Assembly (NCBI GenBank): GCA_944381635.1 | Contig: CALWLY010000015.1 | Coordinates: 21,691 to 85,690 of the forward strand | DNA from: an uncultured Lachnospiraceae bacterium | GTDB lineage: Bacteria; Bacillota; Clostridia; Lachnospirales; Lachnospiraceae | DNA: 64,000 nucleotides | Reading direction: 5' to 3' | Part shown: positions 1 through 8,601 of the stretch, piece after piece | Layout: the number at the start of each line of letters is the position of its first letter | How positions within the stretch are numbered: position 1 is the first letter of the stretch | Notes under the pieces: model-generated | Told to the model about the DNA's origin: nothing | Databases searched by the model: none | What the model saw: only the letters and a program-made list of their open reading frames with translations | Program-made: the position numbers and the translations under genes

Positions 1-266
1 CGAGTCATATAGAACCGAAGATTCTGCTTGAACTGGATCAGCAGCTAAGCTCTTATCATGTGGCCTGTTCGGGAATCGGAATTGCTTTTATCAGCGACAC
101 ACTGATTTGCGCAGTGCCTGCCCGCCCGGATATGGTATACTTCCGGCTCCCGGAGAAAGAGAGCGTTCGGAAGATACGTTTCTACTGGAAATCCGGGCGG
201 TATATGACTCGCGCTATGGAAGAATTTCTGCGGATAGCTGCAGAGGGTGGAAATAAGAATCCCTGA
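1..266 (+). CDS. LysR-family regulator, C-terminal part
   Basis: The open frame runs in from the left edge and ends at 266, so only the last ~88 residues are visible. They contain a GIGIAFISD stretch followed by a short strand-rich tail (VYFRLPE, RKIRFYWKSGRYMTRAMEEF), which is the typical end of the LysR substrate-binding domain. The HTH domain lies outside the window. The effector cannot be told. The next gene (pncB) is on the opposite strand and converges with it, leaving 19 bp between the two stops. Confidence 0.7.
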   Translation, partial: SHIEPKILLELDQQLSSYHVACSGIGIAFISDTLICAVPARPDMVYFRLPEKESVRKIRFYWKSGRYMTRAMEEFLRIAAEGGNKNP

Positions 267-285
267 TTTGCAACCCCTTTTCTAT

Positions 286-1743
286 TTATACCTGGCTCAT
301 CTGGTCTAACAGGTTGATTTTCATATCGTACAGTTTTTTAGACAGATCCACATAAACCTGGTGAGGGTTGAAAAGACGTCTTGTCTCATCCCAGAGGGTG
401 TCCAGTTCTGCAGAGCAGTATTCCCGGATGTCCATGACTTTTGGGGATTCGTACACACACTCTCCGTTTTTAAATACCGGAACCATCATTTCACGCATGC
501 GATAAGTACCGCCCTCCAGTTTTGTCTTTTTCCATGGCTCCAGAGGGTCAAAGAGAAGGAGCGGTTCATTTTCGTCAAAGGTTTCATCCACCAGGCAGAT
601 AAGATCGGCTTTGATTTTTCCGGTTTCCGCCTCGTAGATTCGGTAGATGGTTTTATTGCCCGGGTTGGTAACTTTTTCTGTATTTTCGGAAAGTTTGATC
701 TTGGGGATAAAGTTTCCGGTTTCAGGATCCTGGATGGCAGCCAGTTTGTACACGCCGCCGAAGGAAGGCCAGTCTTTGGAGGTGATCAGGTGAGTGCCCA
801 CTCCCCAGGAAGTGATTTTGCATCCCTGCACTTTCAGGCTGTCGATCAGGTATTCATCCAGGTCGTTGGAAGCAGAGATAACTGCATCCGGGAAACCGGC
901 ATCATCCAGCATTTTTCGTGCTTTTTTGGACAGGTAAGCCAGGTCGCCGCTGTCTAAGCGGATACCATAGTTGGTTAAAGGAACGCCGGCAGCACGCATT
1001 TCCTGGAAGACACGAATGGCGTTGGGAACGCCGGATTTTAAGGTATCATAGGTGTCTACCAAAAGAATGCAGGCAGAAGGATACATCTGAGAATATGCCT
1101 TAAAGGCGGTGTATTCATCCGGAAAACTCATGATCCAGCTGTGCGCGTGAGTGCCTTTTACGGGAACGTCAAAAAGCTGACCTGCCAGCACGTTGCTTGT
1201 TCCGATGCAGCCTCCGATCATGGCTGCCCTTGCTCCGTAAATTCCGGCGTCCGGACCCTGGGCACGGCGCAGACCGAATTCCATAATTCCGTCGCCTCTT
1301 GCGGCAAAACATACACGGGAAGTCTTGGTGGCGATCAGGCTCTGGTGATTTATCATATTCAGGATAGCGGTTTCAATCAGCTGAGCTTCCATGATCGGTG
1401 CAATGACTTTGATCATAGGCTCTCTTGGAAACATAACACTTCCTTCGGGAATGGCATAGATATCTCCGGAAAAACGGAACGTGCGAAGATATTCCAGGAA
1501 ATCCTCTTCAAAAATTTTCAGGCTTCTCAGATAAGCGATATCCTCCTCCTGAAATTTCAGATTTTTAATGTAGTCAATGACCTGTGCAAGGCCGGCACAG
1601 ATGGCGTAACCGGAATCCATGGGATTGTTGCGGTAAAACGCATCAAAGATGACCGTTTCATTTTGGTCCTTGTTTTTAAAGTATCCCTGCATCATGGTAA
1701 GTTCATACAGGTCTGTCATAAGGGTCAGATTTTGTCTGTCCAT
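286..1743 (-). CDS. pncB: nicotinate phosphoribosyltransferase
   Basis: A 485-residue cytoplasmic enzyme that joins nicotinate to PRPP in the NAD salvage (Preiss-Handler) pathway. Family signatures are visible in order: TDLYELTMMQGYF at the N terminus, GARAAMIGGCIGTSN near residue 170, the GTHAHSW motif with the histidine expected to be phosphorylated near residue 200, and GIRLDSGDLAYLS near residue 260. Length fits the Gram-positive PncB group. The ATG at 1743 follows a GGGAGGATG ribosome binding site. It is apparently transcribed alone. Confidence 0.95.
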   Translation of the reverse strand: MDRQNLTLMTDLYELTMMQGYFKNKDQNETVIFDAFYRNNPMDSGYAICAGLAQVIDYIKNLKFQEEDIAYLRSLKIFEEDFLEYLRTFRFSGDIYAIPEGSVMFPREPMIKVIAPIMEAQLIETAILNMINHQSLIATKTSRVCFAARGDGIMEFGLRRAQGPDAGIYGARAAMIGGCIGTSNVLAGQLFDVPVKGTHAHSWIMSFPDEYTAFKAYSQMYPSACILLVDTYDTLKSGVPNAIRVFQEMRAAGVPLTNYGIRLDSGDLAYLSKKARKMLDDAGFPDAVISASNDLDEYLIDSLKVQGCKITSWGVGTHLITSKDWPSFGGVYKLAAIQDPETGNFIPKIKLSENTEKVTNPGNKTIYRIYEAETGKIKADLICLVDETFDENEPLLLFDPLEPWKKTKLEGGTYRMREMMVPVFKNGECVYESPKVMDIREYCSAELDTLWDETRRLFNPHQVYVDLSKKLYDMKINLLDQMSQV

Positions 1744-1870
1744 ATTTCATCCTCCCAAAGAGCCGTTAGGGTTCTTTCTTTATTTAGTAACAATATAGCA
1801 GAAAATATCCGGAAAGAAAATAAAAGAATGCAGAAAGTGACAGTAAAATCCGCATTTTTCTGTTTTATTT

Positions 1871-3229
1871 TTAATCTGTTCCGGCATCTTCCGGAGACTG
1901 AGGAGAAGAAGCCGTTTCCTGCGCATTGCTTTCCTCGGCTTTTCTCTGATCCTCACCCAGGAAGGTGTGGATATCCGAAGTGGGTGTGTTGATATAGGTG
2001 TTTTCAAATTTGGAATAGACAATGGTCTGGGAATGATACAGACTGTAATAGCCGGAGAGCATATAGCTTATGGCTATGGCAATCAGATAAAAATAGGCAT
2101 TGTCAAAACCAAAAAGTTCAAAACTGATAAGCAGTGAAGTGATAGGGCAGTTGGTGACGCCGCAAAATACTGCCACCATTCCTACGGAAGCGCACAGGGA
2201 AGGGGAAAAGCCGGTAATTTGACCGAACAGACAGCCGAATGTGGCTCCCACGAAAAAGGATGGAACAATCTCGCCGCCCTTAAAGCCTGCGCCTATGGTG
2301 AGGGCAGTAAAAATGATTTTCAGGAAAAAGGCGGCGGGTACGACCTGGCCGGCCAGCGCATCTTCAATAATGTGCATTCCGGGTCCAAGGTAATCTCTTG
2401 TTTTAAGAAGCAAAGCCAGAATTATAATAAAAACGCCTCCTGCAAAAATACGTATATAAGGGTTGGGAAGAAATTTTTTGTAGAGAATACGGCCTTCCTG
2501 CAAAGCCAGGCAGAACAGAATACTGATGACTGCGCACAAAATGGCCAGCAGCACTACCCACAGACTTGGAGAAAGTGCCAGTTCCGGGGCAGAGGAGACG
2601 ATAAAGTCATCGGAAGGAGCATGGATAAAAAGAGCAAACTGATAGGAAACCAGTGCGGCCCAGATACAGGGAACCAGTGCGGCGTAGTACATTACACCTA
2701 CGCTGGCTACTTCCATGGCAAAAAACGCTGCAGCCATAGGTGTTCCGAAAAGCGCGGAAAAGGCAGCGGCGATTCCGCTCATAAGCATAATTTTCTTGTC
2801 TTTTTCATTGAATTTGAGTTTTTCCCCCAGCTGTTCCCCAAGACTGCCTCCAATCTGGATGGCTGCGCCTTCACGTCCAACGGAACCTCCGCAGAGGACT
2901 GTCAGTACAGTGGAGACAAAGATCAGTACGGACATCCGGAAAGGAATGTAGGACTTTTTGTGAATGGAATCGATGACAGTGTCGGTTCCGGCGTTGTTTT
3001 CATAATGTAAAAGCCGGTACAAAAAAACGATCAAAAGTCCGGCAAAAGGCAGAAAAAAGATGATCCAGGGATTTGCCAGCCGAAATTCCACGGCACCGTG
3101 AAGACAAAAGGAAAAAAAGCAGCTGATTGCCCCCACAAAAAGGCCGGTCAGGCTGCTGATGATAAACCAGCGCAGAAACTGAGCAAAGTTATGAGATTTG
3201 CGCCATAAAGTCTGAATGAAAAATTTCAT
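1871..3229 (-). CDS. ClC-family chloride/fluoride channel or H+ antiporter
   Basis: A polytopic membrane protein of 452 residues. The ClC gating-glutamate motif is present as GREGA (in SVGREGAAIQIGG), followed by GIAAAFSALFGTPMAAAFFAMEV and, later, FKGGEIVPSFFVGA. The usual GSGIP serine motif is not seen: the equivalent stretch reads NAGTDTVIDSI, and the GxFxP region is GGEIVP. These features are closer to ClC subgroups that handle other anions than to classic Cl- antiporters, but the substrate is uncertain. The ATG at 3229 is preferred over an upstream TTG at 3250 because GGGAGG lies just before it. No fluoride riboswitch was recognised upstream. Confidence 0.88.
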   Translation of the reverse strand: MKFFIQTLWRKSHNFAQFLRWFIISSLTGLFVGAISCFFSFCLHGAVEFRLANPWIIFFLPFAGLLIVFLYRLLHYENNAGTDTVIDSIHKKSYIPFRMSVLIFVSTVLTVLCGGSVGREGAAIQIGGSLGEQLGEKLKFNEKDKKIMLMSGIAAAFSALFGTPMAAAFFAMEVASVGVMYYAALVPCIWAALVSYQFALFIHAPSDDFIVSSAPELALSPSLWVVLLAILCAVISILFCLALQEGRILYKKFLPNPYIRIFAGGVFIIILALLLKTRDYLGPGMHIIEDALAGQVVPAAFFLKIIFTALTIGAGFKGGEIVPSFFVGATFGCLFGQITGFSPSLCASVGMVAVFCGVTNCPITSLLISFELFGFDNAYFYLIAIAISYMLSGYYSLYHSQTIVYSKFENTYINTPTSDIHTFLGEDQRKAEESNAQETASSPQSPEDAGTD

Positions 3230-3351
3230 AAAATCCTCCCTACCCGTCAATATCAGTTTCGGTGTGCAGAGATAATGATTCCCTGTTTCCCGACGTTAAA
3301 TTCATTGTATCACAGTCCAAAAGAAAGAGGAATAAAGTGTTTTCGGATAAC

Positions 3352-3530
3352 GCATCTTTAGCGGAGCGTCTTTTTATACGATAAGATTTCTAACGTATAA
3401 AAAGTGTGCGCCTCGGCGTACACTCGCGCCGAGCGCGGTTGCCATCAGGCAACATACTGCTTTTCGTGCGAGTGCGCATCTTTAGCGGAGCGTCTTTTTT
3501 ATGCGATAAGATTTCTTATCGCATAAAAAA
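3352..3530 (-). repeat. GACGCTCCGC hairpin repeat, copy A (about 1.3 units)
   Basis: In the minus orientation this carries the block AAAAGACGCTCCGC, a GTGCGCACTCG-like arm, a GCCTGATGGCAAC stem and the GCGCTCGGCGCGAGTG arm, bounded by AT-rich hairpins of the form ATGCGATAAG...CTTATCGCAT. A shorter second unit starts at 3352. Related copies lie at 4839-5000, 40193-40361 and, degraded, at 51681-51770. Confidence 0.75.
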
Positions 3531-3566
3531 GAAAAATCCGATCGTCAGACCGGATTTTTCTTTTAC
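3531..3566. terminator. hairpin terminator
   Basis: A perfect 10-bp stem, GAAAAATCCG / CGGATTTTTC (3531-3540 and 3551-3560), followed by a T-rich run. The A-tract before the stem would let it work on either strand. Confidence 0.6.
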
Positions 3567-4003
3567 TAAATAAGTAAGGAAGTTATGAGTGAGAAAGTTT
3601 ATTTATGTCAAGCAATTTCGGCAGAGCCAAAACTGCTTTTGCGCTTGCTAACTGTTAAATCGGGATGGAACTGTTTGTTTTTGTTGTTTGTTCTGTCCCT
3701 TAACTTGATTCTAAGTTTACATGGAATGTGTGTACAAAGTGTGTCAAAATCAGAAAGATATTATAAATTTCCAATTAAGAAAATCGGTATGATTCTGTAG
3801 AAATAATAAAATAGAATCTGGTACCGAAGCCGGTTTTTCTTCGTCACAGCGCGATGAGGAGCTGCTTTTTGTTCGGCGGAAACACAGGGAAAATGCGAAT
3901 TTACAGGACTGAGGCGTATTGTCCCCCTGTACACAGACGCTATGTACAAAGAAATAAAAAACTTTTCAAACACAAAGAAGAAAATTCATTTGCTTTTTAA
4001 AAA
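3567..4003. other. non-coding stretch with no clear function
   Basis: No convincing gene. A 71-codon open frame at 3585-3800 has no good ribosome binding site or recognisable domain. At about 3908-3943 a segment ending CCTGTACACAGACGC resembles one arm of the 24623-24667 hairpin, suggesting a decayed copy of that element. Confidence 0.45.
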
Positions 4004-4333
4004 TCAGCTTGCTTTTTGATTGAAAGCATCCTGAATCTGTTTTTTAACCTCAGGATCTTTTTCCATACTGAGCTGATGACGAACGCGGGTCTTCATATAT
4101 TCCGTGCCGATGGAGATTGCTGCTTTACATGCTGCCAGGCGAACTTCCTTATTTTCATCATCCAGATAATGAGTAATATAATTGCAGGAATCTTCGTCTG
4201 CGATGTGTCCTAAAGATTCAATAGCTGCTACCAGTACTTCGCTGTCAGCTTTGTGGAGATGTTTGATAATTGCTGCACTTTTTCTTTTTTCTTCCAGTTT
4301 ATGGATTTTTTCAATGGTTGCTGTATCGCTCAT
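4004..4333 (-). CDS. small HEAT-repeat protein
   Basis: A 109-residue cytoplasmic protein made of alpha-helical repeats: the segments AAIIKHLHKADSEVLVAAIE, DEDSCNYITHYLDDENKEVR and a third repeat have the alternating Leu/Ala/Ile helix pattern of HEAT/PBS-lyase repeats. Such repeats usually mediate protein binding, and no catalytic residues are visible. The ATG at 4333 is chosen because AAAGGTGAT lies just upstream. A longer frame reaching 4501 would run back through sequence that includes the ileS promoter region. Partner unknown. Confidence 0.75.
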   Translation of the reverse strand: MSDTATIEKIHKLEEKRKSAAIIKHLHKADSEVLVAAIESLGHIADEDSCNYITHYLDDENKEVRLAACKAAISIGTEYMKTRVRHQLSMEKDPEVKKQIQDAFNQKAS

Positions 4334-4505
4334 TCTAATCACCTTTCCTTTTAACCTGCACTTTGTGTGAGCGGGTTGTGTATTGTTTTCTATATTGTTC
4401 ATAATAGAACTAAGTTGTGTCCAAACTGTGACGCAAATCGAAAAAGAATCTAAAAAGCATGGGAAAAAAGTGTTACTTTTATGTATCCTGTTTAAAAACA
4501 ATTTC

Positions 4506-4535
4506 TTGACAAGCCGCGAAAGGGAACCTTATAAT
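4506..4535 (+). promoter_or_regulatory. sigma-A promoter of ileS
   Basis: TTGACA (4506-4511) and TATAAT (4530-4535) separated by 18 bp, immediately upstream of the T-box leader. Confidence 0.85.
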
Positions 4536-4544
4536 AATCCTCAG

Positions 4545-4838
4545 ATACAGGAAAAACTGTGACGAAGAGAGTAGGCATACTTGAAAAGCGGCAGCGAGCC
4601 GGTGGGGGTGTGAGACCGGTGTGAGTAGAGTTTGCTGAAAATCCCTTCCGAGTTGCAGGAATGAAACCGCATTTTTACAGACAGTTTAAGGCATAAGACG
4701 GAAGTAATCCCTGTCGGCCATCCGCCGTTAACGGATAACATATAGCCGGTGTCAGGGAAAATCTCTTCAGCCGGTCGTATGATGTAACAGGTGGTACAGC
4801 GAGCAAACCTCGTCCTTTTACAGGGACGAGGTTTTTTT
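4545..4838 (+). promoter_or_regulatory. T-box leader of ileS
   Basis: A tRNA-sensing leader RNA. It contains the Stem I AGTA/AGCGAG elements, a GAAAATC segment whose ATC (4641-4643) is the likely isoleucine specifier codon, and a T-box sequence AGGTGGTACAGCG (about 4789-4801) just before the terminator stem. Uncharged tRNA-Ile should stabilise the antiterminator and allow transcription of ileS. The T-box differs from the AGGGTGGNACCGCG consensus at a few positions. Confidence 0.93.
4805..4838 (+). terminator. T-box regulated terminator
   Basis: Stem AAACCTCGTCC / GGGACGAGGTTT followed by a T run (4805-4838). It overlaps the part of the leader that would form the antiterminator. Confidence 0.9.
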
Positions 4839-5000
4839 ATATGGTAGGAAACTTCATTTCCTACCGTATAAAAAAAGACGCTCCGCTGTGGATGCGCACT
4901 CGCGCGAAAGGTAACCATTGCCTGACGGCATCGCGCTCGGCGCGAGTGTGTGCCAGGGCACACACTTTTTATGGCAAAAAATTTTTCCATAAAAAAACTA
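4839..5000 (+). repeat. GACGCTCCGC hairpin repeat, copy B
   Basis: Starts with a hairpin ATGGTAGGAAA...TTTCCTACCGTAT, continues with AAAAAGACGCTCCGCTGTGG, GCGCACTCGCGC, a TTGCCTGACGGCA stem, the GCGCTCGGCGCGAGTG arm and a GTGTGCC...GGCACAC hairpin. It lies between the T-box terminator and the ileS start codon, so it will be part of the ileS leader when the T-box is read through. Confidence 0.75.
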
Positions 5001-5133
5001 ATGTTGCGCATGGAGCATCAAAGGAAAGAACTGCCGGAGGCAGCGATGCTCCAGCGCATGAGTCCGCAGGCGGACTCATAATGATGGCAGAAAATCCTAC
5101 CATAAAAAACCAAAAAAAGAAAGGAAGAAAAAA

Positions 5134-8100
5134 ATGTACAACAAGGTAGATACCAATCTTAACTTTGTAGACCGCGAGAAAAGCATTGAAAAATTCTGGC
5201 GTGACAATGACATTTTCCAAAAGAGTATGGAAAACCGCAAGGAAGGCCCTACCTACACTTTTTATGACGGACCTCCGACTGCAAACGGAAAACCTCATAT
5301 CGGCCATGTTTTAACACGTGTCATCAAAGACATGATTCCCAGATACCGCACAATGAAAGGATACATGGTACCCAGAAAGGCCGGCTGGGATACTCACGGA
5401 CTTCCGGTAGAGCTGGGTGTTGAAAAAGCACTGGGCTTAGACGGAAAAGAGCAGATCGAAGAATACGGACTGGTTCCTTTTATCGATAAATGTAAGGAGA
5501 GCGTGTGGGAATACAAGGGAATGTGGGAAGATTTCTCACGGACCGTTGGTTTCTGGGCTGATATGGAGCACCCTTACGTTACCTATCATGACGATTACAT
5601 CGAATCCGAGTGGTGGGCGTTAAAAGAAATCTGGAATAAGAATCTTCTATATAAAGGGTTCAAGATTGTACCTTACTGCCCGCGCTGCGGTACTCCCCTT
5701 TCTGCACAGGAAGTGGCACAGGGCTATAAAGATGTCAAAGAACGTTCTGCAATCGCTCGCTTTAAAGTAAAAGGCGAGGACGCTTACATTCTGGCATGGA
5801 CCACAACTCCGTGGACCCTTCCCTCCAACGTGGCACTGTGTGTAAACCCGGTGGAATCTTATGTTAAAGTGAAAGCTGCAGACGGATATACCTATTATAT
5901 GGCGGAAGCTTTGCTGGATACGGTACTTGGAAATCTGGGCGACGAGGAAAACAAAGTTCCTGCCTATGAAATCCTGGAGCGTTTCACAGGAAAAGACCTG
6001 GAATACAAAGAATATGAACCGCTGTTTGACTGTGCAGTGGAAACCTGTGAAAAGCAGCACAAGAAAGCATTTTATGTTACCTGCGATACTTATGTAACTC
6101 TTACAGACGGTACCGGCGTGGTACACATTGCACCTGCTTTCGGTGAGGACGATGCCAATGTGGGACGCAGCTATGACCTCCCTTTTGTTCAGCTGGTGGA
6201 CGGAAAAGGCGAGATGACTGCGGAAACTCCCTGGGCCGGAGTATTCTGCAAAAAAGCGGATCCCCTTGTGCTGAAAGCGCTGGAGGAGAAAAACCTGCTG
6301 TTCAGCGCTCCTAAATTTGAGCACAGCTATCCTCACTGCTGGAGATGTGATACTCCTCTGATCTACTATGCGAGAGAATCCTGGTTCATCAAGATGACGG
6401 CAGTGAAAGATGATCTGCTGCGCAACAACAATACAGTAAACTGGATGCCGGAATCTATCGGAAAAGGACGTTTCGGAGATTGGCTGGAAAATGTTCAGGA
6501 CTGGGGAATTTCACGTAACCGTTACTGGGGAACTCCTTTAAATATCTGGGAGTGTGAATGCGGCCATATGGAAGCAGTGGGAAGCCGTCAGGAACTGTTC
6601 GAAAAGAGCGGAAATGAGGCGGCAAAAACCGTAGAGCTTCACCGCCCGTACATTGACGAGATCACAATGCCCTGTCCTTGCTGCGGCAAGACGATGCACC
6701 GTGTGCCGGAAGTAATTGACTGCTGGTTTGACTCCGGTGCAATGCCTTTTGCACAGCACCATTATCCGTTTGAAAATAAAGATCTGTTTGAAAAACAGTT
6801 CCCTGCACAGTTTATTTCCGAAGGTGTGGATCAGACAAGAGGATGGTTTTACTCTCTGATGGCAGAGTCCACTCTGCTGTTTAACAAAGCGCCTTACGAA
6901 AATGTTCTGGTACTGGGACATGTACAGGATGAAAACGGACAGAAGATGAGCAAATCCAAAGGAAACGTCGTAGATCCTTTTGAAGCTCTTGAAAATTACG
7001 GGGCTGATGCTATCCGCTGGTACTTCTATATCAACTCCGCACCCTGGCTGCCTAACCGCTTCCATGGAAAAGCAGTGCAGGAAGGACAGCGCAAGTTTAT
7101 GGGAACCCTCTGGAACACCTATGCGTTCTTTGTGCTTTATGCAAACATCGATGGATTTGATGCAAGCAAATACACTCTGGAATACGATAAGCTTTCCGTC
7201 ATGGACAAATGGCTTCTTTCAAGACTCAACACTCTGATCGGAGAGGTTGACGGAGATCTTGAAAACTACCGGATCCCCGAGGCGGCAAGAGCTCTGCAGG
7301 AATTCGTGGATGAGATGAGCAACTGGTACGTAAGAAGAAGCAGGGAACGTTTCTGGGCAAAAGGACTGGAGCAGGATAAGATCAATGCCTATATGACACT
7401 GTATACAGCTCTGGTGACAGTATGTAAGCTGGCAGCTCCCATGGTGCCGTTTATGACAGAAGAAATTTATCAGAACATCGTAAGAAGTGTGGATGGCAGT
7501 GCTCCGGAAAGTATCCACCTGTGCGATTATCCGGAAGCAGATACGTCCTTTATCGATAAGAAACTGGAAGAAGATATGGCAGAGGTACTGGACATTGTTG
7601 TAATGGGCCGTGCCTGCCGAAACGAAGCAAACATCAAAAACCGTCAGCCGATCGGAACGATGTTTGTCAAGGCAGAAGGAGAAGAACTTGGAAGCTTCTA
7701 CCAGGAAATCATCGAAGAAGAACTGAATGTAAAGAAAGTTGTCTTTACCGATGATGTGAGAGAATTTACTTCCTATATCTTCAAGCCTCAGCTTCGCACA
7801 GTAGGACCTAAATACGGAAAACAGCTGGGCGGCATCCAGAAACATCTGGCTGCTCTGGACGGAAATGCGGCAATGGATGAACTTACCGCTTCCGGTTCTC
7901 TGAAATTTGAAGTGAACGAAACACCGGTAGAACTGACCAAAGACGACCTTCTGATCGAAATGTGTCAGAAAGAGGGTTATGTGTCACAGGCGGATCAGAA
8001 TATGACAGTTGTGCTGGATACAAATCTGACAGAAGAGCTTGTTGAAGAAGGCTTTGTCTATGAAGTCATCAGCAAGATCCAGACAATGCGTAAGGATATT

Positions 8101-8295
8101 GACTTTGAAGTGACAGATCATATCCGTGTTTCCATCAACGGCAATGACAAGATTGCAGAAATCGTTAGGAAAAACCGCGACATGATCGCAGGAAAAGTTC
8201 TGGCAGATGAGATGGTGACAGGAGAAACCTTTGCGGAGAGCAAAGAATGGAATGTCAACGGTGAAACGGTAACCATCAGCGTGGAAAAGAAATAA
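5134..8295 (+). CDS. ileS: isoleucyl-tRNA synthetase (long, type 2-like)
   Basis: A 1,053-residue class I synthetase that charges tRNA-Ile. Residues ~54-58 hold the HIGH motif (KPHIGHVLTR), followed by GWDTHGLPVE; the editing domain occupies the middle (AWTTTPWTLPSN, GTGVVHIAPAFGEDD); KMSKS is at residues 604-608; the rest is the anticodon-binding region. The length and the form GKPHIGHVLTR place it with the eukaryote-like type 2 IleRS group, which is generally less sensitive to mupirocin, rather than the ~930-residue type 1. The ATG at 5134 follows AAAGGAAG. Expression is controlled by the T-box upstream. Confidence 0.97.
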   Translation: MYNKVDTNLNFVDREKSIEKFWRDNDIFQKSMENRKEGPTYTFYDGPPTANGKPHIGHVLTRVIKDMIPRYRTMKGYMVPRKAGWDTHGLPVELGVEKALGLDGKEQIEEYGLVPFIDKCKESVWEYKGMWEDFSRTVGFWADMEHPYVTYHDDYIESEWWALKEIWNKNLLYKGFKIVPYCPRCGTPLSAQEVAQGYKDVKERSAIARFKVKGEDAYILAWTTTPWTLPSNVALCVNPVESYVKVKAADGYTYYMAEALLDTVLGNLGDEENKVPAYEILERFTGKDLEYKEYEPLFDCAVETCEKQHKKAFYVTCDTYVTLTDGTGVVHIAPAFGEDDANVGRSYDLPFVQLVDGKGEMTAETPWAGVFCKKADPLVLKALEEKNLLFSAPKFEHSYPHCWRCDTPLIYYARESWFIKMTAVKDDLLRNNNTVNWMPESIGKGRFGDWLENVQDWGISRNRYWGTPLNIWECECGHMEAVGSRQELFEKSGNEAAKTVELHRPYIDEITMPCPCCGKTMHRVPEVIDCWFDSGAMPFAQHHYPFENKDLFEKQFPAQFISEGVDQTRGWFYSLMAESTLLFNKAPYENVLVLGHVQDENGQKMSKSKGNVVDPFEALENYGADAIRWYFYINSAPWLPNRFHGKAVQEGQRKFMGTLWNTYAFFVLYANIDGFDASKYTLEYDKLSVMDKWLLSRLNTLIGEVDGDLENYRIPEAARALQEFVDEMSNWYVRRSRERFWAKGLEQDKINAYMTLYTALVTVCKLAAPMVPFMTEEIYQNIVRSVDGSAPESIHLCDYPEADTSFIDKKLEEDMAEVLDIVVMGRACRNEANIKNRQPIGTMFVKAEGEELGSFYQEIIEEELNVKKVVFTDDVREFTSYIFKPQLRTVGPKYGKQLGGIQKHLAALDGNAAMDELTASGSLKFEVNETPVELTKDDLLIEMCQKEGYVSQADQNMTVVLDTNLTEELVEEGFVYEVISKIQTMRKDIDFEVTDHIRVSINGNDKIAEIVRKNRDMIAGKVLADEMVTGETFAESKEWNVNGETVTISVEKK

Positions 8296-8601
8296 GCCGG
8301 CAGCCAGCGTGAGACTTTAAAAAATACTCTGAAAAAGAAAAACACTACGACAGAAGAAATGAAACAGACAGCAGTAAAGCAGATCGTTTAAAAAGCTTTC
8401 AGGAAAAGACAGCCGGGTACAAGGATTACTGTGCCTGGCTGTTGTTTTCATCCGACAGGAAAGAACTTTCTCATCGGTTGAAAACAGACGTTTCGCTGTG
8501 GAGGAGAATTTTTTTATGGAATGCTGCAAAACGGAAGGTTTTTTAAACACGCCATAGTCTGTTCAGAAAGCCGATAAAGCAGAAAGGAAACAGGAGAGAG
8601 T
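8296..8601 (+). other. intergenic stretch with a terminator and a short hairpin
   Basis: Contains the ileS terminator at 8409-8450. It also contains a CCGACAGGAAAGAACTTTCTCATCGG hairpin (about 8452-8477) followed by ACGTTTCGCTGTGGA, which recalls a decayed unit of the GACGCTCCGC repeat. No gene was seen. Confidence 0.5.
8409..8450 (+). terminator. terminator after ileS
   Basis: Imperfect stem ACAGCCGGGTAC / GTGCCTGGCTGT with a ~10-nt loop, followed by TGTTTTC. Confidence 0.6.

Noticed and set aside
1141..1992. 283-codon frame on the + strand
   Set aside because: It is antisense to pncB and part of the ClC gene; the protein has no recognisable features.
3230..3400. Fluoride riboswitch before the ClC gene
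   Set aside because: The leader lacks the conserved fluoride-riboswitch segments; only a hairpin repeat and a ribosome binding site are seen.
3585..3800. 71-codon frame with a hydrophobic middle
   Set aside because: No good ribosome binding site, no known family, low-complexity intergenic DNA.
4541..5011. 156-codon minus-strand frame
   Set aside because: It runs across the T-box leader and the hairpin repeat; it is not coding.
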